Positions 1 through 6,063 of a stretch of 6,515 nt of DNA are shown here, piece by piece (positions within the stretch are counted from its first letter, which is position 1; every line of letters begins with the position of its first letter). Where the stretch lies: positions 1 to 6,515 of the forward strand of contig JAJRVM010000232.1 in assembly GCA_024277285.1 (NCBI GenBank). Reading direction: 5' to 3'. The translations under genes and the position numbers were made by a program. The DNA is from Planctomycetota bacterium. GTDB lineage: Bacteria; Planctomycetota; Planctomycetia; Pirellulales; Pirellulaceae. The notes under the pieces were generated by a model. It was given only the letters and a program-made list of their open reading frames with translations, made no database searches and was not told where the DNA came from.

Positions 1-3
1 CTC

Positions 4-1059
4 ATGATCGGGCATAACACGCTTGCCGTGTTTCGTTTCGAGTTGCGGCGGACGTTGACCGCCAGCCGGATGGGGGTCTGGTTGCTGCTGATGTTGTTTC
101 CGGTCTTCATCGTCACGGTGATGAAGTATCACGAAGACTCGTTCCAAGCGAGCGGATTGATGAGTGCGCCCGAACGCACGACCCGATACCGATTGGAAAG
201 CGAGAAATATGGGCCGGTCACCGTCGAACTCCGCGTGGGACAGGGGCGTCGATTCGTGACGCTGATGTATGGTGAGGGGGCCAATGCACGCGTGCTTCGG
301 AATGTCCAGATACCCCAGGAGGACATGGTTGTCTTGCTTTCCAGTATGTCCAAAGGCACGCTCGATGAGATCATTGAGAAGCACCAAATAGACCACGTCG
401 CATTAACCGAAGATCCCGATCCGAGGATTCTGTCAACCGTCTGGGGCGCTGTCCTGTTCGCGTTGATACCGGAATTGATCACGCTGTTTGGATTATTGTT
501 GTGGGTCACCCCCGTCGTCCAAGCGGAACTGGAAGGAAAAACCTGGATCTATCTTGCGGTTCGGCCACGCGGGCGTGTGAGTGTGTTGTTCGGAAAGTAC
601 CTGACTGCGATCACCTGGACGGCTTTGGCGAGCTGGACGAGCGTCACCATCTGTATCCTTATTGCGCGACCCGATGAAGCATGGCGACTGTGGTTCTCCC
701 TGGTAGGGATCATTGCCTTCGCATGTCTTGGCTATGGGGCATTGTACGGTTTGATTGGGGTGTTGTTGCAGCGCCGCGCGATGGTGATTGCCGTAGCTTA
801 CACGCTGATCTTCGAGTTCCTGATCTCCATCGTCCCGGCCGTGATTAATCAGTTCACCGTACAGTATCGACTGCGCAACCTGTTGGTCCAATTCATGGGG
901 TGGCGTGAAATGTTGTCGGACGAGGCCGGTGAGCTCTTGCTGGGCGACCAACCGGCGTGGTTGCATATCTTGATTCTGTTCGGTTTCACCGTCACGCTAT
1001 TGGCGATCGCTGCACAAGTGGTCCAACGCAAGGAATATGCAACAGCTGACGAAGCTTGA
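4..1059 (+). CDS. ABC-2 type transporter permease
   Basis: A 351-residue integral membrane protein, likely the membrane subunit of an ABC exporter in the cytoplasmic membrane. Hydrophobic segments lie at about residues 24-40, 145-168, 200-221, 229-255, 259-283 and 320-341, giving six helices. A soluble region of about 100 residues sits between helices 1 and 2, and a short loop (about 284-319) precedes the last helix. The stretch around residues 185-200 (AVRPRGRVSVLFGKYL) matches the cytoplasmic loop typical of ABC-2 permeases, with a conserved RP...R...GKY pattern just before helix 3. The ATG at base 4 overlaps a TGA at 5-7 (ATGA), as expected if an ATPase gene ends there upstream; that gene is outside the window. 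No nucleotide-binding motifs occur here, so it needs a partner. The substrate cannot be told. The family call is firm; the ATPase partner is inferred. Confidence 0.85.
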   Translation: MIGHNTLAVFRFELRRTLTASRMGVWLLLMLFPVFIVTVMKYHEDSFQASGLMSAPERTTRYRLESEKYGPVTVELRVGQGRRFVTLMYGEGANARVLRNVQIPQEDMVVLLSSMSKGTLDEIIEKHQIDHVALTEDPDPRILSTVWGAVLFALIPELITLFGLLLWVTPVVQAELEGKTWIYLAVRPRGRVSVLFGKYLTAITWTALASWTSVTICILIARPDEAWRLWFSLVGIIAFACLGYGALYGLIGVLLQRRAMVIAVAYTLIFEFLISIVPAVINQFTVQYRLRNLLVQFMGWREMLSDEAGELLLGDQPAWLHILILFGFTVTLLAIAAQVVQRKEYATADEA

Positions 1060-1091
1060 CGTACTCGCTCGGCGCACTTACATCAGCGTTG

Positions 1092-1112
1092 CGGCATGGC
1101 AGTACGATGCCG
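1092..1112. terminator. Weak hairpin between convergent genes
   Basis: CGGCAT (1092-1097) and ATGCCG (1107-1112) form a 6-bp stem with a 9-nt loop, followed on the plus strand by a pyrimidine-rich stretch (ACTTCTTT). It lies in the 96-bp gap between the converging permease and TIGR03545-like genes, where a terminator is expected. The stem is short and there is no clean T-run, so it may be chance. Confidence 0.3.
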
Positions 1113-1155
1113 ACTTCTTTGATTTCGGTCGCGGAGTCATATGCAGCGAAGGAGC

Positions 1156-2898
1156 TTACTGTCGCAACAAGTTTCCAAATGGCAAGAGCCGAGATGCCAC
1201 TGGTTGCGGCAAGCCGGAGAGCAGCTGTTTGCCGGCATTGAGTTGTTGTTGAAGCAGCTGTTGCCGGCTTGCTAGTTGTTGCTGCAGTTGCGCGAGTTCG
1301 GCGTCGAGCCGCTGTTGAGCTTCGGCCAAAAGCCGCTCGGTCTGTTCTCGCACCAGCTGCTCCGCAGCCCGTTGTAGCTGCGATTGCAGTTGCCTACCGA
1401 GGTCCGTTTGCAATTGCCAGCGCGGTGCGTCGAGTGTCCCGCTGACGTCGACCAGAACGTCGATCCGATTGATCTTGGCTGCAGCGGCTGTCAATGGTGC
1501 AAACAGCGGTGCAAGCGCGGCGTTTGTCGTCGGAACCATCGTCAAACTGACATCTTGTTGAGTGATTCGAAAACGCCCATCGAGCGATCCGCGCGTGGCG
1601 ATCAAACGGGCTTGCAGCTGCAGTCGACTTGGTGCCACGGATATCTGCACACTGTCGGCTGCTCCCCAGCGGCGCGCGGGGACCGGCAGGTCGTCACAGC
1701 GCAACACGATCTGTTGGCGTGGCGCGTCGGCCACTCGATCGAGCCGAGTGAGGATCCGGGCCGTGAAGGGACCGCGAGTTATCAGGTTCAACTCGGTGGG
1801 GGGAGCGCTGCTGGCATCGCCGTACTGCCCCAAAAATGTCAAGTGGCGCGCTTGCCCGCTAAAATCGACCTGGTGCCCGGCCAGCCACAAACGCCCGTCA
1901 AGACCGGCGTTGCGAATCAGAAAGCCTGGCTGTGCGGCTGTCTTCTCGTAGTTTACGTTGCGGCCTCGGTTGCCCAGCGCGTTCGTGTCAGGTGTGCGGG
2001 TCAGCCAGCTGGCGACTTCGAGCCACGGCTTTAGCTGACGCCACCAACGACCAGCCTCCCCGTTGAGCAAGTAGTCACCCAGAAGCTGCCCGTCAAGTTG
2101 CGTGATACGCAGTTTTTCACGGAGGTTTTCGCGGTCGTGTTGCAACGCCGTGTCAATGGCGTCACGATCGGCTTGAATTTGGTTCGCCAGTTCCACGGCG
2201 CGTTGGTGCAACGTCGCAATCTTCGTACTCAATTGCGACACTTCCGGCCAACGGCGTTGCAGCTCGGCAATTTGACTCATCGCGTCCGACTGCGCGGATA
2301 GTTTGGTGAAGGCCTGGTGCAGTTCGATCGCCGATCGTCGAATCTGCCGAGCCTCTTCCTCGAGTTGCCGGTAGTCTGCCGGCCAGCGTCTCGCCAACTC
2401 TCGCGCCAAAGGAATCGAATCGAATTCATCTTCGACACGCACTTCCAATACGGCGGCTAGTTGCCGTAACCATTGCTCCGTTTGACGGCGGCCGCGGCGG
2501 ACCAGATCGCGGGTGTCAGGGGCGGTGAGGTCGACGGACGGTCGGTCCGCCGGAGCATCCGTGCGTGGCGTGTTGAATTGCAAGCCGTGAATCTGCGCAT
2601 GATCAACAACGCACCGGCGATGTGTCAATTGGCCGATGTCCAGAGCCAAGTGCGCCGAGTCGAATTGAAATACGTTCGTGGTACTCGAGGCGTCACGGGC
2701 CACTCGCAGAGCGCCAATACGTATCGTGCTTTGCGTGAGCGACGCCCAGACGTGGTCCACCTCGACTTCGGTGCCGGTTGTCGATTCCAGTGAACGTACC
2801 AGTGCCCATCGCAATAGCGGCGAGGCACCGAAATGAGTCACGATCAACAAGGCGAACACGATCGCAAGACGCGGGAGCAAGTAAGACCAGCGAATCAT
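1156..2898 (-). CDS. TIGR03545-like envelope protein, AsmA-like
   Basis: A 580-residue protein, the second gene of the pair. One hydrophobic segment at residues 9-28 anchors it, presumably with the bulk in the periplasm. Residues 35-110 read as an AsmA/TamB-like start: a predicted beta-rich stretch with alternating hydrophobics (TGTEVEVDHVWASL, then IRIGALRVAR, then VVDHAQIHGLQF). Residues 165-270 are rich in charged and Gln residues and look like a coiled coil. Residues 325-495 are again beta-like and end in GTLDAPRWQLQTDL, a phrase common in AsmA-type proteins. A Gln-rich coiled coil fills residues 500-556. Length, architecture and its TIGR03546 neighbour fit family TIGR03545, which has no known function. 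The reading frame stays open upstream to about 3525, but the ATG at 2898 has a strong AAGGAG 6 nt upstream, begins the membrane anchor directly and overlaps the preceding stop (ATGA). A role in envelope or lipid transport is inference only. Confidence 0.8.
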   Translation of the reverse strand: MIRWSYLLPRLAIVFALLIVTHFGASPLLRWALVRSLESTTGTEVEVDHVWASLTQSTIRIGALRVARDASSTTNVFQFDSAHLALDIGQLTHRRCVVDHAQIHGLQFNTPRTDAPADRPSVDLTAPDTRDLVRRGRRQTEQWLRQLAAVLEVRVEDEFDSIPLARELARRWPADYRQLEEEARQIRRSAIELHQAFTKLSAQSDAMSQIAELQRRWPEVSQLSTKIATLHQRAVELANQIQADRDAIDTALQHDRENLREKLRITQLDGQLLGDYLLNGEAGRWWRQLKPWLEVASWLTRTPDTNALGNRGRNVNYEKTAAQPGFLIRNAGLDGRLWLAGHQVDFSGQARHLTFLGQYGDASSAPPTELNLITRGPFTARILTRLDRVADAPRQQIVLRCDDLPVPARRWGAADSVQISVAPSRLQLQARLIATRGSLDGRFRITQQDVSLTMVPTTNAALAPLFAPLTAAAAKINRIDVLVDVSGTLDAPRWQLQTDLGRQLQSQLQRAAEQLVREQTERLLAEAQQRLDAELAQLQQQLASRQQLLQQQLNAGKQLLSGLPQPVASRLLPFGNLLRQ

Positions 2899-3530
2899 GC
2901 ACAACTCCTTCGATCCCGGGGGTGCGTCCGACGCGGGATCAAATGGGGTGAATTCGTTTCCTCGTGTTGATACGGCGCCGTCACATTCGATCTGTTCATG
3001 CCGCTCGTAACTTGCCGTGGCGCAGTGGTTGATGGCGCAGTGGTTGACGTTGTGCACCGGTCGCTTGATTCCAGAGACCTTGATTCTGGGGATGCCGCGT
3101 ATTTGCGTTGGAAACGCACCATCCATGGAAGGCTCAGGCGATATACCGGGTACATCAGAATCGCGCCGAGCGTCAGGTTGCCCATCACGACCGTGTTGCT
3201 GAAGGAGGTCCATGCAGCCAGCGGCAACTGGGATATTGACCGCCAAAGCGGAACCATCGCCGAGTTGGTCAGGACCCATTGCCCCAAGCGATGTGTCAAC
3301 GGATCGCAGAAGGGCGCGACGAGGCTGATGGCAAATGCACAAAGCATGCCGGTCGCCAAGCTCATGCGCGTAGCCAGTAAAGTCGACGCGACCAGCAACG
3401 CCAGTAGATTGCCCTTGGGGATCAAACCCAACAACAGCCCACAGGCCAGGCCGGCCGCCATCTGACGGGGTGTGTTCTTGCCAAGAAACGCGGTCCGCAC
3501 CTTGCGCACCTTTTGATATGCCCACAGCAT
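2895..3530 (-). CDS. TIGR03546/DUF2062-like membrane protein
   Basis: A 211-residue membrane protein, first gene of the pair. Residues 18-40 (GKNTPRQMAAGLACGLLLGL, then IPKGN) carry the family's SP/TPrQ-A-G-ALGL-GLIP-N pattern. Hydrophobic helices lie at about 24-38, 41-55, 58-74 and 112-130. The APFCDPLTHRLG motif (72-83) and FSNTVVMGNLTLG (110-122) also match TIGR03546 as I know it. Residues 145-211 form a polar Ser/Thr/Pro/Arg tail that is not part of the domain. The ATG at 3530 is preceded by GGAGG (3541-3545) with a 10-nt spacer; the longer in-frame start at 3722 adds 64 unrelated residues and is less likely. Its TGA stop overlaps the ATG of the TIGR03545-like gene, so translation of the two is probably coupled and they may form a complex. 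Function is unknown for both families. No convincing promoter was seen upstream. Confidence 0.85.
   Translation of the reverse strand: MLWAYQKVRKVRTAFLGKNTPRQMAAGLACGLLLGLIPKGNLLALLVASTLLATRMSLATGMLCAFAISLVAPFCDPLTHRLGQWVLTNSAMVPLWRSISQLPLAAWTSFSNTVVMGNLTLGAILMYPVYRLSLPWMVRFQRKYAASPESRSLESSDRCTTSTTAPSTTAPRQVTSGMNRSNVTAPYQHEETNSPHLIPRRTHPRDRRSCA
2905..2910 (-). promoter_or_regulatory. Shine-Dalgarno site of TIGR03545-like gene
   Basis: AAGGAG on the minus strand, 6 nt before the ATG at 2898. It lies inside the end of the upstream coding region and fixes the start of the downstream protein despite a much longer open frame. Together with the ATGA overlap it implies reinitiation or coupled translation. 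Confidence 0.75.
3018..3047 (-). repeat. 15-nt perfect tandem duplication in coding tail
   Basis: Two adjacent identical copies of TGGCGCAGTGGTTGA (3018-3032 and 3033-3047, plus-strand reading). On the minus strand this encodes STTAP twice (residues 162-166 and 167-171) in the polar tail of the TIGR03546-like protein. Being a multiple of three, it keeps the frame. It looks like a recent slippage duplication in a poorly constrained linker. Confidence 0.9.
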
Positions 3531-3747
3531 GAAAATGGGACCTCCGCAGGGCGAGGGACTCCGAGCCTGGATACGACCGGCACGAGCAGATACCCGCAAC
3601 CTGTCCAACTCACTGTGGATCGATCCGTAACGAGCTGAAAAACCAGGATTTCTGGAATAGCCGTTAGAGTCGCACTGTTTGCCACTCTTGGGAGGGGGTG
3701 TGTGGGGGGCATGCCGACACACGGTGGGACCAACCGGCGTACCACGT

Positions 3748-3795
3748 TCGGCCCGGAGGGCCGATACAGCCCTTGCCGGAGTCGTAAGGCTCCGG
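3748..3795. repeat. Tandem double-hairpin element, REP-like or terminator
   Basis: Two hairpins lie side by side. TCGGCCC (3748-3754) and GGGCCGA (3758-3764) form a perfect 7-bp stem with a 3-nt loop. CCGGAG (3776-3781) and CTCCGG (3790-3795) form a 6-bp stem with an 8-nt loop. The element begins 13 nt after the PPK2 stop on the minus strand and lies before the TIGR03546 gene. There is no T-run, so a classical intrinsic terminator is doubtful. From memory, closely similar GGCCC-GGA-GGGCC plus GTAAGGCTCCGG pairs recur between genes in Pirellula-type planctomycetes, which suggests a dispersed palindromic repeat. That recollection is not verified here. Confidence 0.6.
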
Positions 3796-3807
3796 TGGCG
3801 GCGATTC

Positions 3808-4731
3808 TCAGTATCGATTGGGCACGAACGTCTGATCGTCGATGGGCGGGCGGATATAGCCCTTTTCGTTTTGGCGTGGTGGGAGAGAGATCTTGTCGTG
3901 TTGAATCTCTTGATACGGAATCATGCTCAGCAAATGACTGATGCAATTCAGACGGGCGCGTTTCTTCTCATCTGCGTTGACAACATACCAGGGCGCTTGC
4001 TTGATATCGGTATACGCGAACATATCATCCTTGGCCTTCGAATATTCGCTCCAACGTTCGCGCGATTGCAAGTCCATGGGGCTTAGCTTCCAGCGTTTCG
4101 TCGGATCCTCGATGCGACTCTCGAATCGTCGTTCCTGCTCTTCGTCATCGATCGAGAACCAGTATTTGATCAGAGTGATTCCCGAGCGGACGAGCATGCG
4201 TTCAAATTCGGGGCAGGAACGCAGAAACTCGCGGTACTCTTCGTCGCTACAAAACCCCATCACATGCTCTACGCCGGCGCGGTTGTACCAACTGCGGTCG
4301 AACAACACCATTTCGCCAGCGGCTGGAAGTTGGGCGACATAACGTTGGAAATACCACTGCGATCGTTCGCGTTCGGTCGGAGTGCCGAGTGCAACGACAC
4401 GACAAACGCGAGGGTTCAAGCATTCGGTGATTCGTTTAATGACTCCTCCCTTGCCAGCCGCGTCACGTCCTTCAAACAGCACCACGACCTTCAGCCCCTC
4501 GCGCTGAATCCATTCCTGCAGCTTGACCAATTCGATGTGAAGCTTCGCCAAAGCCTTCTCGTACGAACGTTTGTCCAGTTTCTTGGCCGGTTTGTTGAGC
4601 GTTTCCTGTTCCGCGATGAGCGTTGCGATTTGTTGCTCGACGCCCTGGATCGGTGACCATGACGTGCGCTCACGGTCAGTCGTATTCTTGTATTTCGAGT
4701 GCTTTTGCGGTTGTTTTTTTGTCTTCGGCAT
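3808..4731 (-). CDS. ppk2: Polyphosphate kinase 2 (PPK2 family)
   Basis: A 307-residue cytosolic enzyme that transfers phosphate between inorganic polyphosphate and nucleotides (NDP/NTP or NMP/NDP). The core runs from about residue 50 to 275. Walker A is GRDAAGK at 88-94, followed by GGVIKR. FDRSWYNRAG (144-153) carries the Walker B aspartate and the start of the lid. IKYWFSIDDEEQERRFESR (188-206) and WKLSPMDLQS (214-223) are also typical. The GKGG form of Walker A resembles the NDP-preferring class I rather than the GKDG form I associate with class III; this subclass is tentative. The N-terminus (1-20) is Lys-rich and the C-terminus (275-307) is an extra polar tail. The ATG at 4731 is preferred because residues upstream of it in the open frame are not PPK2-like and the resulting length fits the family; the ribosome site (AAGG, about 10 nt upstream) is weak. 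All catalytic motifs are intact, so it should be active. It seems to be a single-gene unit. Confidence 0.95.
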   Translation of the reverse strand: MPKTKKQPQKHSKYKNTTDRERTSWSPIQGVEQQIATLIAEQETLNKPAKKLDKRSYEKALAKLHIELVKLQEWIQREGLKVVVLFEGRDAAGKGGVIKRITECLNPRVCRVVALGTPTERERSQWYFQRYVAQLPAAGEMVLFDRSWYNRAGVEHVMGFCSDEEYREFLRSCPEFERMLVRSGITLIKYWFSIDDEEQERRFESRIEDPTKRWKLSPMDLQSRERWSEYSKAKDDMFAYTDIKQAPWYVVNADEKKRARLNCISHLLSMIPYQEIQHDKISLPPRQNEKGYIRPPIDDQTFVPNRY

Positions 4732-4934
4732 CGTGTGCGCCTTGCTAGGAAGGATCTTGAGGCATGAGCTTGGAAACAGATTCGTTTGGGGGCGTGCGAG
4801 GCAAGTCTGGCTAGACGCGGATCTCGCCAAATTGCCGTTCCACAGCTGCCCAAACATAGGTTGCTCGCACGTATTCGTGGAGCGACGTTCCATCGTGCGC
4901 TCGCGTTCGGCACGGCGGGGGGCGAGGAGCTTGC

Positions 4935-4956
4935 GGGTTGTGCGGGTTAGGGCGGG
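4935..4956 (+). other. Putative G-quadruplex motif
   Basis: Four runs of three G at 4935-4937, 4944-4946, 4950-4952 and 4954-4956, with loops of 6, 3 and 1 nt. This fits the canonical G3N1-7 pattern on the plus strand. It lies about 205 bp upstream of the ppk2 start, on that gene's template strand. Folding in the cell is unproven. Confidence 0.5.
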
Positions 4957-4962
4957 TGGTCT

Positions 4963-5009
4963 GCTCGGCCTTGAGCGGTCGAGTGATCCGGCGGATAGCT
5001 GGGCCGAGC
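4963..5009. repeat. Nested inverted repeat
   Basis: GCTCGGCC (4963-4970) and GGCCGAGC (5002-5009) are perfect 8-bp arms separated by 31 nt. Inside, ATCC (4986-4989) and GGAT (4993-4996) form a small hairpin. It begins 7 nt after the G-rich motif. No gene or T-run is attached, so its role is unknown. Confidence 0.45.
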
Positions 5010-5124
5010 TGCCCTAGACGCGCGCCAGTTTGCGGGAAGTCGGTCCGCCAGCAACCAAGCCGGCTTAGGTTGGGCTGTAGATTACCTGGGCAGCGCCACT
5101 TAACCGCTCTAACGGAGGCTAGTT

Positions 5125-5161
5125 AATGACGAAATACCCAATGACCAAATAATGCCGAAAT
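5125..5161. repeat. Short AATGACGAAAT-type direct repeats
   Basis: Three 11-nt units in one orientation: AATGACGAAAT (5125-5135), AATGACCAAAT (5140-5150) and AATGCCGAAAT (5151-5161). Each differs from the first by at most one base, and the last two abut. An inverted partial copy follows at 5227-5240 (ATTCGTCATTTCGG). The stretch is AT-richer than its surroundings and lies in non-coding DNA. I recall similar ATGACGAAAT strings between planctomycete genes, but cannot verify it here. Confidence 0.65.
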
Positions 5162-5340
5162 CCGAAGCCTCTGCACGGTTTGAAATGCAGCCCTGCACAA
5201 ACGCGTCCGATGGGATGGCTTTCGCCATTCGTCATTTCGGCTTCTTTCGTCAGGAGTCGTTCGTTACTTACGAAGAGTTGCGATCGCAAAGTGGCGCTGT
5301 TCAGTCACATTCCAATGCCGCTGCGAGCGACCCCAAATGC

Positions 5341-5357
5341 GAGCGGCGCTGCCGCTC
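5341..5357 (-). terminator. Hairpin at the end of the DUF4404 gene
   Basis: GAGCGGC (5341-5347) and GCCGCTC (5351-5357) form a perfect GC-rich 7-bp stem with a 3-nt loop. On the minus strand it begins inside the TGA stop (5356-5358) of the DUF4404 gene. The bases after it (GCATTTGGGG) hold only three T, so it is a weak intrinsic terminator or a 3'-end stabilising stem. Confidence 0.4.
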
Positions 5358-5631
5358 AGATCCCGAATTGTCCGAGGGCGTTGATGGTGCGCAAAATGAG
5401 GCCCGCGATGGTGGGGTGGGAAACATGGAAATCCTCTTCCACTGCGCGCAGCTGATCTGACAGTGTTTCCGATTCCAGCGATGCATGGTCTTTTTTCTGC
5501 AGCGCAGTATGCAGCTCTTCGAGCGCTCCTTCCAGAACCTTCTGGGACTCGGCGTCCACCGTGTCCAAGGATGCCAGCTCCGTTTCCAGTTCCTTGACGA
5601 TTTCCTTCAGCTTTGCGATTCGTTCGGGCAT
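5356..5631 (-). CDS. DUF4404 family small protein
   Basis: A 91-residue, highly charged, largely helical protein without signal peptide or membrane segment, so probably cytoplasmic. Residues 3-45 (starting ERIAKLKEIVKELETELASL) look like an amphipathic helix or coiled coil. The C-terminal part, residues 60-91, carries the signature I associate with DUF4404: FHVSHPTIAGLI, then INALGQFGI at the end. Length and the terminal GI match the family. Function is unknown. The ATG at 5631 has AAGGA (5640-5644) 8 nt upstream. A perfect TATAAT at 5690-5695 gives a plausible leader of about 50 nt, so it is probably its own transcription unit. Overlapping frames on both strands, including one of about 240 residues, are shadows. 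Confidence 0.85.
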   Translation of the reverse strand: MPERIAKLKEIVKELETELASLDTVDAESQKVLEGALEELHTALQKKDHASLESETLSDQLRAVEEDFHVSHPTIAGLILRTINALGQFGI

Positions 5632-5689
5632 GGTGAGTTTCCTTCGCTCGTGAGATCGGTAAGTTTTTCGGTGCCATCGTTACATAACC

Positions 5690-5717
5690 ATTATAGAACC
5701 TGGCGCGCCAGCGGAAA
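5690..5717 (-). promoter_or_regulatory. Sigma70-type promoter with palindromic spacer
   Basis: On the minus strand a consensus -10 box TATAAT (5690-5695) lies 16 bp from TTTCCG (5712-5717), a poor -35 match. The spacer contains CTGGCGCGCCAG (5700-5711), a perfect 12-bp palindrome ending right against the -35 position. A protein bound there would block polymerase, so an operator is plausible. The start codon of the DUF4404 gene is about 60 bp downstream of the -10. Confidence 0.5.
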
Positions 5718-5776
5718 GAGAAAACGGTTCGCCGGTTCACACTGCGTGCAGTTGCTGGCGGCGCGTTGGTTAAGCG

Positions 5777-5791
5777 TTTGGCAGTGCCAAA
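5777..5791. promoter_or_regulatory. 15-bp perfect palindrome, possible regulator site
   Basis: TTTGGCA and TGCCAAA flank a single central G at 5784, giving perfect 7-bp arms. It lies about 60 bp upstream of the DUF4404 -35 region and shares the TGGC/GCCA half-site letters with the palindrome at 5700-5711. A site for a dimeric regulator is possible. No regulator gene lies in the window. Confidence 0.35.
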
Positions 5792-6063
5792 TCGATCGGG
5801 ATGGGAAACGCGTCCGCGCAAGCAGTGGCACGAGTATTCCGTGCGTGTTCTAATATCATTCCCTCCAGCAAAGTCACACATCGACACGGACGCGCAAACG
5901 CCGAGTTGAGCAGTGTGAAGCGACAACGACGCCTGCCTCCGTTCTGGCACGGAGTAGAGATCCTGGGCCATCGACGCCCGGCGCCACAAACGGGGGCCGC
6001 AGGTACTTGCCCGAGGCTAGCACCTTTGGCTGGTTTGATGTTTTGGTGCGAGGCTACTTTCGG

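Larger units (their letters stand above)
4732..5355. other. Long non-coding stretch upstream of ppk2
   Basis: About 620 bp between ppk2 and the DUF4404 gene. Open frames here on both strands lack ribosome sites and recognisable protein features, and most overlap neighbouring genes, so I call none. It holds a four-run G-rich motif (4935-4956), an inverted repeat with an inner hairpin (4963-5009), and short AATGACGAAAT repeats (5125-5161) with an inverted partial copy (5227-5240). The promoter of ppk2 should lie in the first 150 bp, but I see no clear -10/-35 pair. Confidence 0.6.
5632..6063. other. Non-coding stretch between DUF4404 and DUF5615 genes
   Basis: About 430 bp with no convincing gene. 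Open frames crossing it lack ribosome sites or family features. It contains the DUF4404 promoter with its palindromic spacer (5690-5717), a 15-bp palindrome (5777-5791), and an 8-nt direct repeat CGAGGCTA near 6013 and 6051 just past the DUF5615 stop. Nothing else is recognised. Confidence 0.6.

Noticed and set aside
2899..3525. 209-residue upstream extension of the TIGR03545-like reading frame
   Set aside because: It overlaps the well-recognised TIGR03546-like gene in another frame, and the ATG at 2898 has a strong ribosome site, a membrane anchor and an ATGA overlap.
3638..3655. Small CCAG/CTGG hairpin followed by TTTTT on the minus strand, as a terminator
   Set aside because: The stem is only 4 bp and it lies in the presumed leader of the TIGR03546-like gene, too weak to call.
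3690..3709. G-rich stretch (GGG-A-GGGGG-TGTGT-GGGGGG) as a G-quadruplex
   Set aside because: It does not supply four separate G3 runs with loops of at least one base, so it misses the canonical pattern; only a bulged or two-layer form is possible.
3531..3722. Longer start (3722) for the TIGR03546-like gene, adding 64 residues
   Set aside because: The added residues resemble no part of the family and the ATG at 3530 has GGAGG upstream and begins the domain at the expected distance.
4732..4893. Longer start (4893) for PPK2, adding 54 residues
   Set aside because: The family's usual length and the Lys-rich N-terminus fit the ATG at 4731; the extension has no family similarity that I can see.
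5152..5460. 102-residue plus-strand open frame antisense to the end of DUF4404
   Set aside because: It begins in the AATGACGAAAT repeats, has no ribosome site, and its composition looks like a frame shadow.
5736..5919. 10-nt inverted pair TTCACACTGC (5736-5745) and GCAGTGTGAA (5910-5919)
   Set aside because: The arms are about 165 bp apart and pairs of this length arise by chance in a window this size; no element boundaries or target duplications accompany them.
5264..5989. 241-residue minus-strand open frame covering the DUF4404 gene
   Set aside because: It overlaps DUF4404 in another frame, has no ribosome site or recognisable domain, and runs through the promoter and palindromes.
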